From contig CAXXKC010000003.1 of assembly GCA_963674835.2 (NCBI GenBank), forward strand, positions 3,224,001 to 3,288,000: 64,000 nucleotides of DNA, in the 5' to 3' direction. Made by a program: the position numbers and the translations under genes. The stretch comes from G963674835 sp963674835 (GTDB lineage Bacteria > Planctomycetota > Planctomycetia > Pirellulales > Thermoguttaceae). Below, piece after piece: positions 27,798-36,682 of the stretch. Below the pieces are notes generated by a model. The model saw only the letters and a list, made by a program, of their open reading frames with translations. It did no database searches and was not told the origin of the DNA. Position 1 is the first letter of the stretch. Every line of letters begins with the position of its first letter.

Positions 27798-28410
27798 TGA
27801 GCCTGAGATCAGGTCAAAACGTTGAAATGTCTGAGGCCGCGTGCTCCTCGGTCCTACAACGACACCGGCATAGTGCCGCGAGCACCAACCCCGTCATGGA
27901 CGACAACTCTGCGGGCAATTACACAACCGGCGCGCCTTGCGCGCGCCAACCATATCCCTTTGCAGAGCGCTTCTCAACGCCCATGTCATAGTTTCAGGGT
28001 AGTTGGCACCGGCCTTGAGTCAATAGTCCGCCATCGCGATTCCACCCCGCCGCTCCTCGCAACTCCGGTGAATCCCCGCAGTATGAGCCATCTCCCCGAC
28101 CCAAACGACTAGCCAACCACTACTTAGGACGCCAATCCGTCGTCCGCCCACAATCCCCCGCGTATCTCGCGACCCCACGTCCGCTGGCCCAATGGTACGA
28201 GACACTCCCGGCATGATTAGAACAACCCAACCAAGCGACACCCCGGCCAAAACGCCCCGTCCAACACCAATCCCAACCACACGCCAACCGCCCACAGCGT
28301 TCATCGGGGGTGTGAAGCAGGCGGATGATCTCCCTTGTTGCGAGACCATTGCAGACACGCACTTCACTTTCTTGGAGATCGACGAGCAAGACGCGCCGGA
28401 TCGTTCCTCG
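27798..28410. other. Non-coding spacer at the left edge of the accessory island
   Basis: About 600 bases between the exopolysaccharide leader and the end of the TIR-STAND gene. Open frames here are short and match nothing I know. A hairpin-forming GGCGCG...CGCGCC segment is near 27.93 kb. Base composition changes from strongly GC-rich to mixed through this stretch, so the island's left junction is probably inside it. No copy of the tRNA-Arg 3' end (an expected attachment-site duplicate) was found. Confidence 0.4.
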
Positions 28411-31400
28411 TCAGACTGACGGGGCTTGCAGAAAAACTTGGTCAAGCTTCGCGCAGGCGTCGACAAACTCGTCGACGGTGGCAGTGCGCTCTTCGTCCCA
28501 GATATACGGCCGGAGTCCCGATTCTCTCGCAGCCAAGGCAGTCTGGCAGGCGCGGTCGGCGTAGGTCACGTACCGATCGTCGCGAAGGAGCGCACGCGTA
28601 CGAGCAGCACAATAGAGCCAGTGGACATAGCTGCCAATGACATAGAGTGATCGAGCTTCTTCGTCGTAGGCATCGAATTGCTCACGGGCCTGTTCAAGGA
28701 GAGCGCGCACTTCGTCTGGTTCAATTTGGCTCGTCAAACGAACGGCAAGAATGAACCGGCATAAGACAGCCGAGGGTTCGGACAACTGCATCCCGGTCCG
28801 ACATGATTCCTCCGCGGCCTCGCGCAGGTCCAATACATGCTCGGCCTCTGCTCGGCAAAACCACGCACCGGCATATTCGGGGTCTAGTTCACAGGCTGTG
28901 ACGGCTTCTCGGAGAGCTGCTTCTGCGTCATAATGCACCGATGGCCGCTCAAGCAGATCGCAGCTAAGGTTATGATGGCTCCACGCGTTGCGACCGCAAT
29001 CCAGGGCATTGGCGGCCAGCGTGTAGTCGATGGCAGAGTCAATGTTGCCCGTGTCGGTGAAGGCTGCCCCGACCCTTCCTAGAAGGTGATAGGTTTCCTC
29101 CTTGCTGCTCAGGAGACCAGACCAGATCATGGTGAGAAAGGCGTCGACCGCGGTCTGGGTACGACCGGAGAACCAGACTGCATTGGCCACTTCGGTCAAT
29201 AAGGCGGGGGTCAGAACCAAACCGTTGCGTACGGCACTTTTCAGGCAGTCGCAAGCTAGCCGATACTTGCCGAGGCGGCTAAGACGCAGAGACCGTTGAT
29301 AGAGCAGACGCGTCTCGTCGCATAAGTGCGAAATGCCGCCATGCTTCTCCGCTATCTCTCGCGTGCAAGCCTGAACAACCTGAAGCAGCGTACGCCGGTT
29401 ACAGTAGCAAGGAGCGATGGTGAGAGACTGGAGCAGCCGCTGTTGGGCTGCATCATAGTCCTGGCGTGAGAGGAAGGCCATGCCCGCCAGGCAATGGGCT
29501 TCGGCCAATCCTTCTTGGCTCAGTCCCTCGTCGAGGCAGGTGAGGGCTTGTGCGGAGTAATCGTCCTTGCTGCGCTCGGCAGACTCGATCTCACCAACAT
29601 GCAATGAGGAGGCCTCGCGGAGACGCAACACGAGGGCGGCCTTGAGCAGAAGCAGCAAGGGTGGATTCCCTTGTTCGGCCAGTGCCTCCTCGCAGTACTC
29701 CAATGCCTGGCGAGCCGCTGTGTCTCCCTGAGATGAGCGACCACAGCGACCGAAGTAACAACTAAGATCGCTGTGCTCGAAGGCCTGGTCGCTCACAGAT
29801 GGTTCCACCGACTGGGTGGTTGACGTCCGGCGGTAGGCCGACGAGAGGGACTCTTGCAGATCGAAAAGGGCAGCGAGCGGGACACCGCAGGCCGATCCGA
29901 GAGGAGGAACAAATCCACCCCGTTCGAGCACGGACTTCTTACTCTCCACGACCCGACGCTGCTCCTCCGCCTTTGCGTAGTCGGGATCAATCTCCAGGGC
30001 CACATCGTAGTCCAATATGGCAAGATCGTACTCCTGCTTGTACTCGTATATCAAACCCCGTGTGTAATACGCCTCGGCCAACTGAGGGTTCAACGCGATG
30101 ACCTTGCTCATATCCTCGAGGGCCCTGTCATACATTGATTTGCGCGTGTAGGCTAGGGCACGATTGAAGTAGGTTTCGAGAAGGTCCGGCTTCAATTCCA
30201 GGGCCTTGTTGTAGTGCTCTATGGCTTTGTCGAACTCGCTGATCTTGTAGTAGTCATTGGCCAAGTTGTGGTACTCATGCTCCAGGGATAGTTCCCCGAA
30301 ATCATCGAAGTCGAAAGAGTCCTCCTGGTCGTCATTCGGGGCATCGCCCTCGCCGGAGTCTGTCGCGGCGCAGTGTGTATCCGTCGAGTTTGTGCCCTCG
30401 CCTTCCATCTGACCAAAGGTCTCTTCGTGGGATGGAGGTGGTATCTTCTCACTTGCCGCTTCGCCTTCAATTGCTTGAGTATCCTCCAACGAAGGTGGTG
30501 CAGCGTCTTCAGACTCCTCATCGTACGCAGACTCAGGATCTGTCTGAGGGGTCGGTGTCTGTTCGGCAGAGGCAGGCTTCTTGGGCCCAATAAGGGGGGG
30601 GTCGGACTTGGGTGCGGTTGCGGCGAGGCGTCTTGCTAGTTGTTCGAGGATCTGCTCGATGCCGTTGGCGACATCCCGAGCACTGGCAAGAATACGGGGC
30701 AATTGGTGGATAATGCGCCGGGCCATGGGTGACTTGCAGAGCCGTACGTCTGCAGGAATCAATCCCACTCGGCGTGGCACTAAGGCCTTGCTACCCAAGG
30801 AAGCGCTCCACGCATGTAACTGTTGGTAACAACGATCGGCACGGCCGATATCATCGCCGGCGATGTCGCCCCAGGCCGGCTCCGTACTGAGGAACGTTAG
30901 GAAGCGAAGGAGACAATCGTCAACCATCGCCGACCTTTGCTCCTCCGGCAACCGCATTAGATTGTGGCAGACTTCAATGAACCACTCGGGCTGGCGATCA
31001 CGGCACCACAACGCCATCCGGAGTAACCTCTTGGCCACGTCGGCACCATGGTCCAGGCAGCCATCGACGACCAAGGGCAGGAGGCCGCCGAAGAGTTCGT
31101 GCTGCCTCGCCATTGTTAGGTACTTCCGCAATACGTCATGGTCGCCGTAGCGCAGCCGTTCTCGTATTGTCCGCACGATATGGAAGCCGGCCACGCGATC
31201 GCGCGGAAAGCGGACAATCGCATCACCTGTGCGATCCTGATCTTCGACTAGCATTTCATGGCCACACATCGCTCGGACGACTGCCTTCTTGAGTTCGTCG
31301 TCCGCCAAGTCGACCCGCTTCACACGGTCGGTACCATTTGCCCAGATGGCTGCAACCAACTGAGTGACGATGTCACTCAGAGCTGCGCGGACAGGAGCCT

Positions 31401-33552
31401 GACCGCAACTGCGCGACTCCGCCACCTGTGCACACACCCGATCTTCGCTCGCCCGCCAGAAGCCGGCCATCATCTCATAGGTGTCAAATTCGGGAACGGT
31501 CGAGATGCGCAAGTCGCTTGGGCTATGACTCTGGCCTTCAGGAGAAACGTAGTACCAACCACTTCCTTGTTCTCGTTGGCGCTGCGCCCAAGACGTGAAA
31601 CAAAGGCCAAGGAAGAAAGGGTCTGTGAGTTGCTCGAAAGCCTTCGTTCCCGGAACGATACGCACGCAGTTGATCCGCTGATTGCACCCGATGGCCAAAC
31701 TAGCCTCCAACTCAGTGAAAGGGCCGAGAGCGAGGCAGGAGACCTTCTCGCGGACTGGCCCCTTCAATTCCGCGCCAGCAAGAGTGGCGGCCTCGGGCAG
31801 CAATTCACCCAGTCGCACGCTGTCGAGGAAGTCGCCGTCGCATAGCGCGAGCCAGTCGGGTTCCCAGGACGCTTCCCGCCATTGGTGCGAATCATCCTCG
31901 TAATGTTTGGCCCAAGTAAGCCGTCGACTACTCACGATGAGCTTCACCGCCCGGGGATCCGTTCGTTCGATGAAGTCGAGCAACGCTTGACTCCCGATGA
32001 CCGGATCCGATTCGTACCCCTCGGTTGCTTCGCCCGCACTGTGAATTTCGTTTACACCATCGAGAACCACGACAAGTCTTGGACTGTCCGGGGATTCGGG
32101 GAGCTGATCCACGAGAGCATCCAACGAGTTGAAGTAGTCGTCGGGCACGCCATCGTTGGGCCAGTGGCGGCGAATCGCACGAAGCACGAAGTGTTCGAAT
32201 GAGGGACAGTCATGACCACCGTCTTCGAGGTATTCGTCGCTGGCCAGCAATACGCACGGAACGCCGCGTGTGGTCAACTGGGCCGCTTGGTTCGCCAGGA
32301 GGCTGGACTTGCCTGTCCCTGGGTCATCCACGATCAGCACGCAGGATCGCTTGGGGTCGGCGTAAAAACGTTCGATAACGTAATCGAGACGCCGGCGGAC
32401 ATAAGTGTCTTGGTGATACTTGCCCTGTTTGGCAAGCCGCCTGTGGGCCGTGCTGACTTGAATTTGGCAGGCTCGTATCAGGAGACGCCTCACATGTTCG
32501 GATGTCACGCCATCACGTTTGGCCGCTCTCTGTCGGTCCGATTCCTGCTTGGCACGTGCCCACTCACTAAACACGTCTGCAATGGGAATGCTGGTCGGCT
32601 CAGCATCAAAGACCGCGGCGGGAAAGTCTAACCGCAACTGTGCTCGCCACTCCTCAACTACGGCATCGCTACGCGAATCGTCGAGATTGCGTGGCCAAGC
32701 CGCATCATCACACATCAGAAACACGCGTACATCCAGGCCTTTTTCTAGCGCTTCGCACATCGCGGCTTGCGTGGCACTATTGCCCCCATCTTCGCGGGGC
32801 CCACGACTGAACGCCATTACCAGCACGAACAGATCACAGGTTGCAACGTCGCCTGCACGATATGGCAATTCGTCTGTGTCGAGTGGACACTCATCCCATG
32901 GGACGACCGTACACCCGTGTTTATGGAGTTCTGTGATTAGGAAGGCCAAGTGTTGGCTCGGCGCCATGAGATCGTGAGGCGTAGCCGCTAGGTACACGCG
33001 GTAGTGTGGCCGGTCAGGAGGCGGATTCATCCCTTCCCATCGGCGTTGAGCGCCTGAAGTGTTAGCAGCCGGTGGCTGGACCACCGTGGCTGGAACGGTT
33101 CCCTTTGCCGGTCGTGTTGTGCGCCGCGTTTCGGTGACACATGGGGGCGCCTCCCGAAGATAGGACTGGAGCTTCTCGCGCAATTCCTGAATTCGCTCCG
33201 CAAGTGGAGGAGTGATTGCATCCAACCAATGGGTCGCGCTAAGGTAGATTTGCAGTTCATCTGACAACTCCGACTCATCCAACTTGACAGGGACAACGGT
33301 CAAACCGTTGTTGAGCGCCACGTCAATCTCCGCTAGAACCCTTTTTGAGTGATTTGCTTCACCCGTCAGCAGGAGCACCAAAATCTTCGCCTGTTTGATC
33401 GCGCGAGCAATTTCGCCGGACCAAGGCCTCCCGGGCAGGACGTCGCGAGGAGCAATCCAACATCGAATGCCCCCCTCTTCAAGGCCGGCACAGACGGCGT
33501 TGGCGTCATTCTTATCACTGAACGAGTAGCTGATAACAACTTCGTGTCCCAT
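28411..33552 (-). CDS. TIR - DUF4062-like - STAND NTPase - TPR protein
   Basis: Very large (about 1713 residues) signal-transduction ATPase of the type used in bacterial immunity. Residues 1-110 are a TIR domain (EVVISYSFSDKNDANAVC; CWIAPRDVLPG) with the conserved Glu of NAD-hydrolysing TIRs in SKRVLAEIDVAL (about E75). Residues 182-336 look like DUF4062, a TIR-like Rossmannoid module (HYRVYLAATPHDLM; TCDLFVLVMAFSRG). A STAND/NACHT-like NTPase follows, with Walker A DDPGTGKSS (about 410-418) and Walker B LVVVLDGVNEIH (about 493). After an acidic linker (about 1000-1080) come TPRs: about 1085-1209 is nearly the same module as in the AAA+ protein of this island, and more TPR-like helices run to the C-terminus. 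ATG chosen with GGGAG five bases upstream. Divergent from the three other island genes. Trigger and output are unknown. Confidence 0.85.
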   Translation of the reverse strand: MGHEVVISYSFSDKNDANAVCAGLEEGGIRCWIAPRDVLPGRPWSGEIARAIKQAKILVLLLTGEANHSKRVLAEIDVALNNGLTVVPVKLDESELSDELQIYLSATHWLDAITPPLAERIQELREKLQSYLREAPPCVTETRRTTRPAKGTVPATVVQPPAANTSGAQRRWEGMNPPPDRPHYRVYLAATPHDLMAPSQHLAFLITELHKHGCTVVPWDECPLDTDELPYRAGDVATCDLFVLVMAFSRGPREDGGNSATQAAMCEALEKGLDVRVFLMCDDAAWPRNLDDSRSDAVVEEWRAQLRLDFPAAVFDAEPTSIPIADVFSEWARAKQESDRQRAAKRDGVTSEHVRRLLIRACQIQVSTAHRRLAKQGKYHQDTYVRRRLDYVIERFYADPKRSCVLIVDDPGTGKSSLLANQAAQLTTRGVPCVLLASDEYLEDGGHDCPSFEHFVLRAIRRHWPNDGVPDDYFNSLDALVDQLPESPDSPRLVVVLDGVNEIHSAGEATEGYESDPVIGSQALLDFIERTDPRAVKLIVSSRRLTWAKHYEDDSHQWREASWEPDWLALCDGDFLDSVRLGELLPEAATLAGAELKGPVREKVSCLALGPFTELEASLAIGCNQRINCVRIVPGTKAFEQLTDPFFLGLCFTSWAQRQREQGSGWYYVSPEGQSHSPSDLRISTVPEFDTYEMMAGFWRASEDRVCAQVAESRSCGQAPVRAALSDIVTQLVAAIWANGTDRVKRVDLADDELKKAVVRAMCGHEMLVEDQDRTGDAIVRFPRDRVAGFHIVRTIRERLRYGDHDVLRKYLTMARQHELFGGLLPLVVDGCLDHGADVAKRLLRMALWCRDRQPEWFIEVCHNLMRLPEEQRSAMVDDCLLRFLTFLSTEPAWGDIAGDDIGRADRCYQQLHAWSASLGSKALVPRRVGLIPADVRLCKSPMARRIIHQLPRILASARDVANGIEQILEQLARRLAATAPKSDPPLIGPKKPASAEQTPTPQTDPESAYDEESEDAAPPSLEDTQAIEGEAASEKIPPPSHEETFGQMEGEGTNSTDTHCAATDSGEGDAPNDDQEDSFDFDDFGELSLEHEYHNLANDYYKISEFDKAIEHYNKALELKPDLLETYFNRALAYTRKSMYDRALEDMSKVIALNPQLAEAYYTRGLIYEYKQEYDLAILDYDVALEIDPDYAKAEEQRRVVESKKSVLERGGFVPPLGSACGVPLAALFDLQESLSSAYRRTSTTQSVEPSVSDQAFEHSDLSCYFGRCGRSSQGDTAARQALEYCEEALAEQGNPPLLLLLKAALVLRLREASSLHVGEIESAERSKDDYSAQALTCLDEGLSQEGLAEAHCLAGMAFLSRQDYDAAQQRLLQSLTIAPCYCNRRTLLQVVQACTREIAEKHGGISHLCDETRLLYQRSLRLSRLGKYRLACDCLKSAVRNGLVLTPALLTEVANAVWFSGRTQTAVDAFLTMIWSGLLSSKEETYHLLGRVGAAFTDTGNIDSAIDYTLAANALDCGRNAWSHHNLSCDLLERPSVHYDAEAALREAVTACELDPEYAGAWFCRAEAEHVLDLREAAEESCRTGMQLSEPSAVLCRFILAVRLTSQIEPDEVRALLEQAREQFDAYDEEARSLYVIGSYVHWLYCAARTRALLRDDRYVTYADRACQTALAARESGLRPYIWDEERTATVDEFVDACAKLDQVFLQAPSV

Positions 33553-34761
33553 GGTCTCTCCCACGTCATCGCGGCAGGCTCACGAATGCACCAAGGCCGC
33601 CTCTACATCACGAGCGCAAGAAACTGGTTTTCAGACGCAAGGCGGTTTCGATGTGGATGGTGTCTTTGCCTCGTTGAACCACGCTTCCTTAGAAACGTCG
33701 CTGGTTGGGGTGTGCTATCCGTGTATGAGATTGAAGCCGTTCCGGATGTGCCATTCATCGAGAATCGTCGCCTACGGACAACAAGAAACGCGAATCGCAC
33801 CAATGTTCCAGGCGGCTAAGCCGGGTAGGTGGTTTGATACATACCAGAAAGTACGCGAGTGAAGCGTCCTCTTCCCTTCATCCGGCCAAAGAGAGGATCA
33901 ATACGACTGACGATACCAACCTGCCGACGCTCATGCAATCCACCCGCTAATCTCCCACGCACTCCATCATTACATCCATATCAACGTCGCAAGTGCGGCT
34001 ACAACTGTTGGTGTGGACCAGGGGGGCGATCACGGCCACGGCAACCACCTTCACATCACGCTTGAGTAGTGTATCCGATGCTTGGCGTTCTGCCGGGACA
34101 TGGCTGCAGGTGACAACCGAGACGCTCGGCTCGGTTGCTGGGCGGCAGACGTGGGTGCCATTCCGGCCGCTGATTCTAGGCATACGACCCGCGACCTCTT
34201 CGGACGCACGCCGGCAAATGGAATTGTCCACGGGGTAGCCCCCACTGCAGCGTTCCGACACCATTGCAGTCACACCTTTCAATCCATAGAATTGACTCCC
34301 CCTGTGAAGGGATGCGCCATCCTAGGTGCAAGCGATGGCGTGTGGTGAAACACTTGTGGCTCGGCCCAGTTGTGTTCCTCCTTTCGGCAAGCGGTTCTCA
34401 TCAGACTGTGGGGGCGTCCGATGACCGACCCACAGGCAGAGTTCATTGGAGCGCATTCGGCGTAACCGTAGCGCGTATTTCGCCTTCGGAACCGTAGAAA
34501 CACGCCGCCGCGAACGCTACAGTTAGGTGCGACACGCAATAGAGCACAGTGAAGCATGTTGGATCGCACTCGGGGGCAGGCTGGCGCGGCCGATACACTG
34601 CAGTCCGGCGATTGCGAGGCGTTTTGGGAGCAATAACCCATCCAGCGTGGCCAGACTGCGAGGGACCAATCTATCTTATGATTTGTCTCACGAGAAGCAC
34701 GATGACGCCTGCAGTCGCCACCGATCCCTGACTGCCGGCAACGATTGATGAGATATTGCAT
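33553..34761. other. Long spacer between the divergent island genes
   Basis: About 1.2 kb without a supportable gene between the TIR-STAND start and the TrkA-RyR start. It must hold both promoters. Frames up to about 110 codons exist on both strands but look random: no RBS, no recognisable motif, no consistent codon choice. Eroded genes are possible. No clear tandem repeat or long palindrome was seen. Confidence 0.5.
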
Positions 34762-36621
34762 ATGACGAGCACAAGCACGACGCTTCATTCCGCGAAACGT
34801 ACCTCTCCTGGTAGATGCCAGTCCGTGTGGCGACGCTACGGCGTTCTTCTAATAGCAGTCTGCCTGTTCCTTACCGGGTTAGCTCTGGGGTTTGTTGGTT
34901 TTCGAGAATACTCTGAAGCCCACGATCAGCCCTGGTCGGGAGCCGATATCCTCTACTTGACACTGCAGCTCTTCACGCTGGAAGCGGGCGCCGTGGAGCC
35001 TCCGGTTCCACTGTTGCTCAACGTGGGACGGTTCGTGGCCCCTTTGGCGACTCTAGTCACGGCTCTGGCCGCGGCATGGGTGCTGTTTCGCGATAAGCTG
35101 CGGCGTTGGTTGATTCGGTGGTATTATCACGACCATACGGTTATCTGTGGGCTGGGACGTACTGGGCTGCAGCTCGTAGAGGACCTGCGGCGGCACGGTA
35201 GGAAGGTCGTCGTTATTGAGAACGATGTTCAGAACGACCATATTCCCATGTGCCATGAACAAGGCGCTGTCGTTGTCGTTGGCGACGCCCGTAGCGAAAC
35301 CTCGCTTCACTTGGCCAATGTCGCCGCCGCCCGAAACGTTGTGGCCACCTGCCAGGACGATACCGTCAACGTCGAGATCGCCGTCGCCTGTCACAAGCTT
35401 GTCGAGAATCGTAGTGGCGACAACCTGCGGTGCTTCGTCGAGGTGTTGAACCAGAATATGTGCAGCCTCTTGCAGGAACATGAAGATTTCACACGGGCGA
35501 GAACGCCTTTCGAACTCACCCTGTTCAATACGTACGAGAATGCGGCCAGGCAACTGTTCGGCGCCCACCCGTTGGACGGGGCTGGGATCGGCGAAGATGA
35601 GCCCACACAAGTGCACTTGGTGATCATTGGCTTCGGTTGGATGGGACAATCCGTAGCCCTTCAAGCTGCCAGGCTGGCTCACTTCGCCAATCGAAAGCCG
35701 TTACGACTGACAGTCATCGACTCCGTGATTGAACGACGGATGATGGAATATCACGCACGCCGGCCGGATCTCGACAAGGTTTGCGATCTTCGCAGCCAAA
35801 AGGGCTGCGCAGAGGACTCGAAGCTGCTTGACGAGATTGCTCACTGGACGCATGAGCAACACGTCAGGACGACGGTTGTCATCTGCCTCGACGACGAATC
35901 GGAGGGTTTTCTTTGCGCGATGAGTTTGGCCTCCAGGATTGAAGATACGGTTACCCGAATCTTGGTACGGGCCACCAAGGGTGAATCGGTGCGAGTCCTC
36001 ATGAGCGTGGCCTGCGCGGAGGACCCTGTTGATGAGTCCGTGGTTCACGCCGCCCGCCGCCTATCGCCCTTCGGAACCGTCGAAGAATGCTGCAGTTTCT
36101 CCGCAATCATCGACGAACAGCAGGATCGTCTGGCAAGAGCAATCCACAGGCGGTACGTCGAACAACGAGAATCGCAGGCGGGTTACGAGCCGCGCCCGTC
36201 GACCAGGCCCTGGCCGCAGTTGGCTCACGATTTCCGCGAGTCCAACCGCCAGGCGGCCGACCACATTCCCGTGAAACTGCGAGCTATCGGCTGCTTCTGT
36301 TCAGAAGAAGGCTGCAGTGAAGCGGTCGTCGAGCGTTTTTCCGAGCAGGAGATCGAGCTGATGGCCAAAATGGAGCACAGCCGCTGGTGCGCCGAGCGCC
36401 ACCTTGCCGGTTGGACCCCGGGTCGCGACGATGCGCTCCACAAAACGACCCCGCATCTAGTCACCTGGGCGGAACTAGGCCGCGAGGTACAGGATTACGA
36501 CCGCGACCAGGTCCGATGGCTACCCAAAATTCTGCGTGAACACCTCGGTGAAAAGATCTATCGGCGTAGTGACTCGAAGTCGCAAAATCAGTCGGCGGAA
36601 TCGACTCCACAATCGTCGTGA
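34762..36621 (+). CDS. Membrane channel-like protein with two TrkA-N (RCK) domains and C-terminal RyR domain
   Basis: About 619 residues. Two membrane helices (about 26-47 and 85-110) enclose a pore-helix-like segment (ADILYLTLQLFTLEAGAVEP) as in two-TM ion channels, though the TVGYG potassium filter is absent. A TrkA-N/RCK NAD-binding domain follows (VICGLGRTGLQLVEDL, about 127-142; VVVIEND; VVVGDARSETSL), then a second Rossmann unit (VIIGFGWMGQSVALQAA, about 292). The C-terminus (about 520-605) is a RyR (ryanodine receptor repeat) domain: ELMAKMEHSRWCAERHLAGW with later LVTWAEL and VRWLPKIL. Start set at ATG; a TTG lies two codons upstream. Probably a nucleotide-gated membrane effector or ion-flux sensor. 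A second RyR domain is in the RelA-SLOG protein, about 2.9 kb beyond this gene, suggesting a shared ligand. Ion specificity unknown. Confidence 0.82.
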   Translation: MTSTSTTLHSAKRTSPGRCQSVWRRYGVLLIAVCLFLTGLALGFVGFREYSEAHDQPWSGADILYLTLQLFTLEAGAVEPPVPLLLNVGRFVAPLATLVTALAAAWVLFRDKLRRWLIRWYYHDHTVICGLGRTGLQLVEDLRRHGRKVVVIENDVQNDHIPMCHEQGAVVVVGDARSETSLHLANVAAARNVVATCQDDTVNVEIAVACHKLVENRSGDNLRCFVEVLNQNMCSLLQEHEDFTRARTPFELTLFNTYENAARQLFGAHPLDGAGIGEDEPTQVHLVIIGFGWMGQSVALQAARLAHFANRKPLRLTVIDSVIERRMMEYHARRPDLDKVCDLRSQKGCAEDSKLLDEIAHWTHEQHVRTTVVICLDDESEGFLCAMSLASRIEDTVTRILVRATKGESVRVLMSVACAEDPVDESVVHAARRLSPFGTVEECCSFSAIIDEQQDRLARAIHRRYVEQRESQAGYEPRPSTRPWPQLAHDFRESNRQAADHIPVKLRAIGCFCSEEGCSEAVVERFSEQEIELMAKMEHSRWCAERHLAGWTPGRDDALHKTTPHLVTWAELGREVQDYDRDQVRWLPKILREHLGEKIYRRSDSKSQNQSAESTPQSS

Positions 36622-36682
36622 GTGCGCCCCACAACGACATTTGCCCGGCCTATGCGCCGCTAGAAAGCAGGAATGACGTCTA

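Noticed and set aside
28004..28019. Sigma54-like sequence TGGCAC-N5-TTGAG
   Set aside because: The -12 element lacks the GC dinucleotide needed, and it points into the end of the TIR-STAND gene rather than to a gene start.
27650..28410. Possible attachment-site duplicate of the tRNA-Arg 3' end at the left island edge
   Set aside because: I looked for the GGTTCGAGTCCTGC region and its complement here and did not find it; the left junction remains undefined.
34342..34497. Small plus-strand frame with a hydrophobic start (VVKHLWLGPVVFLLSASG) in the island spacer
   Set aside because: It resembles a signal peptide, but there is no RBS, no family match and only about 50 codons; not enough to call a gene.
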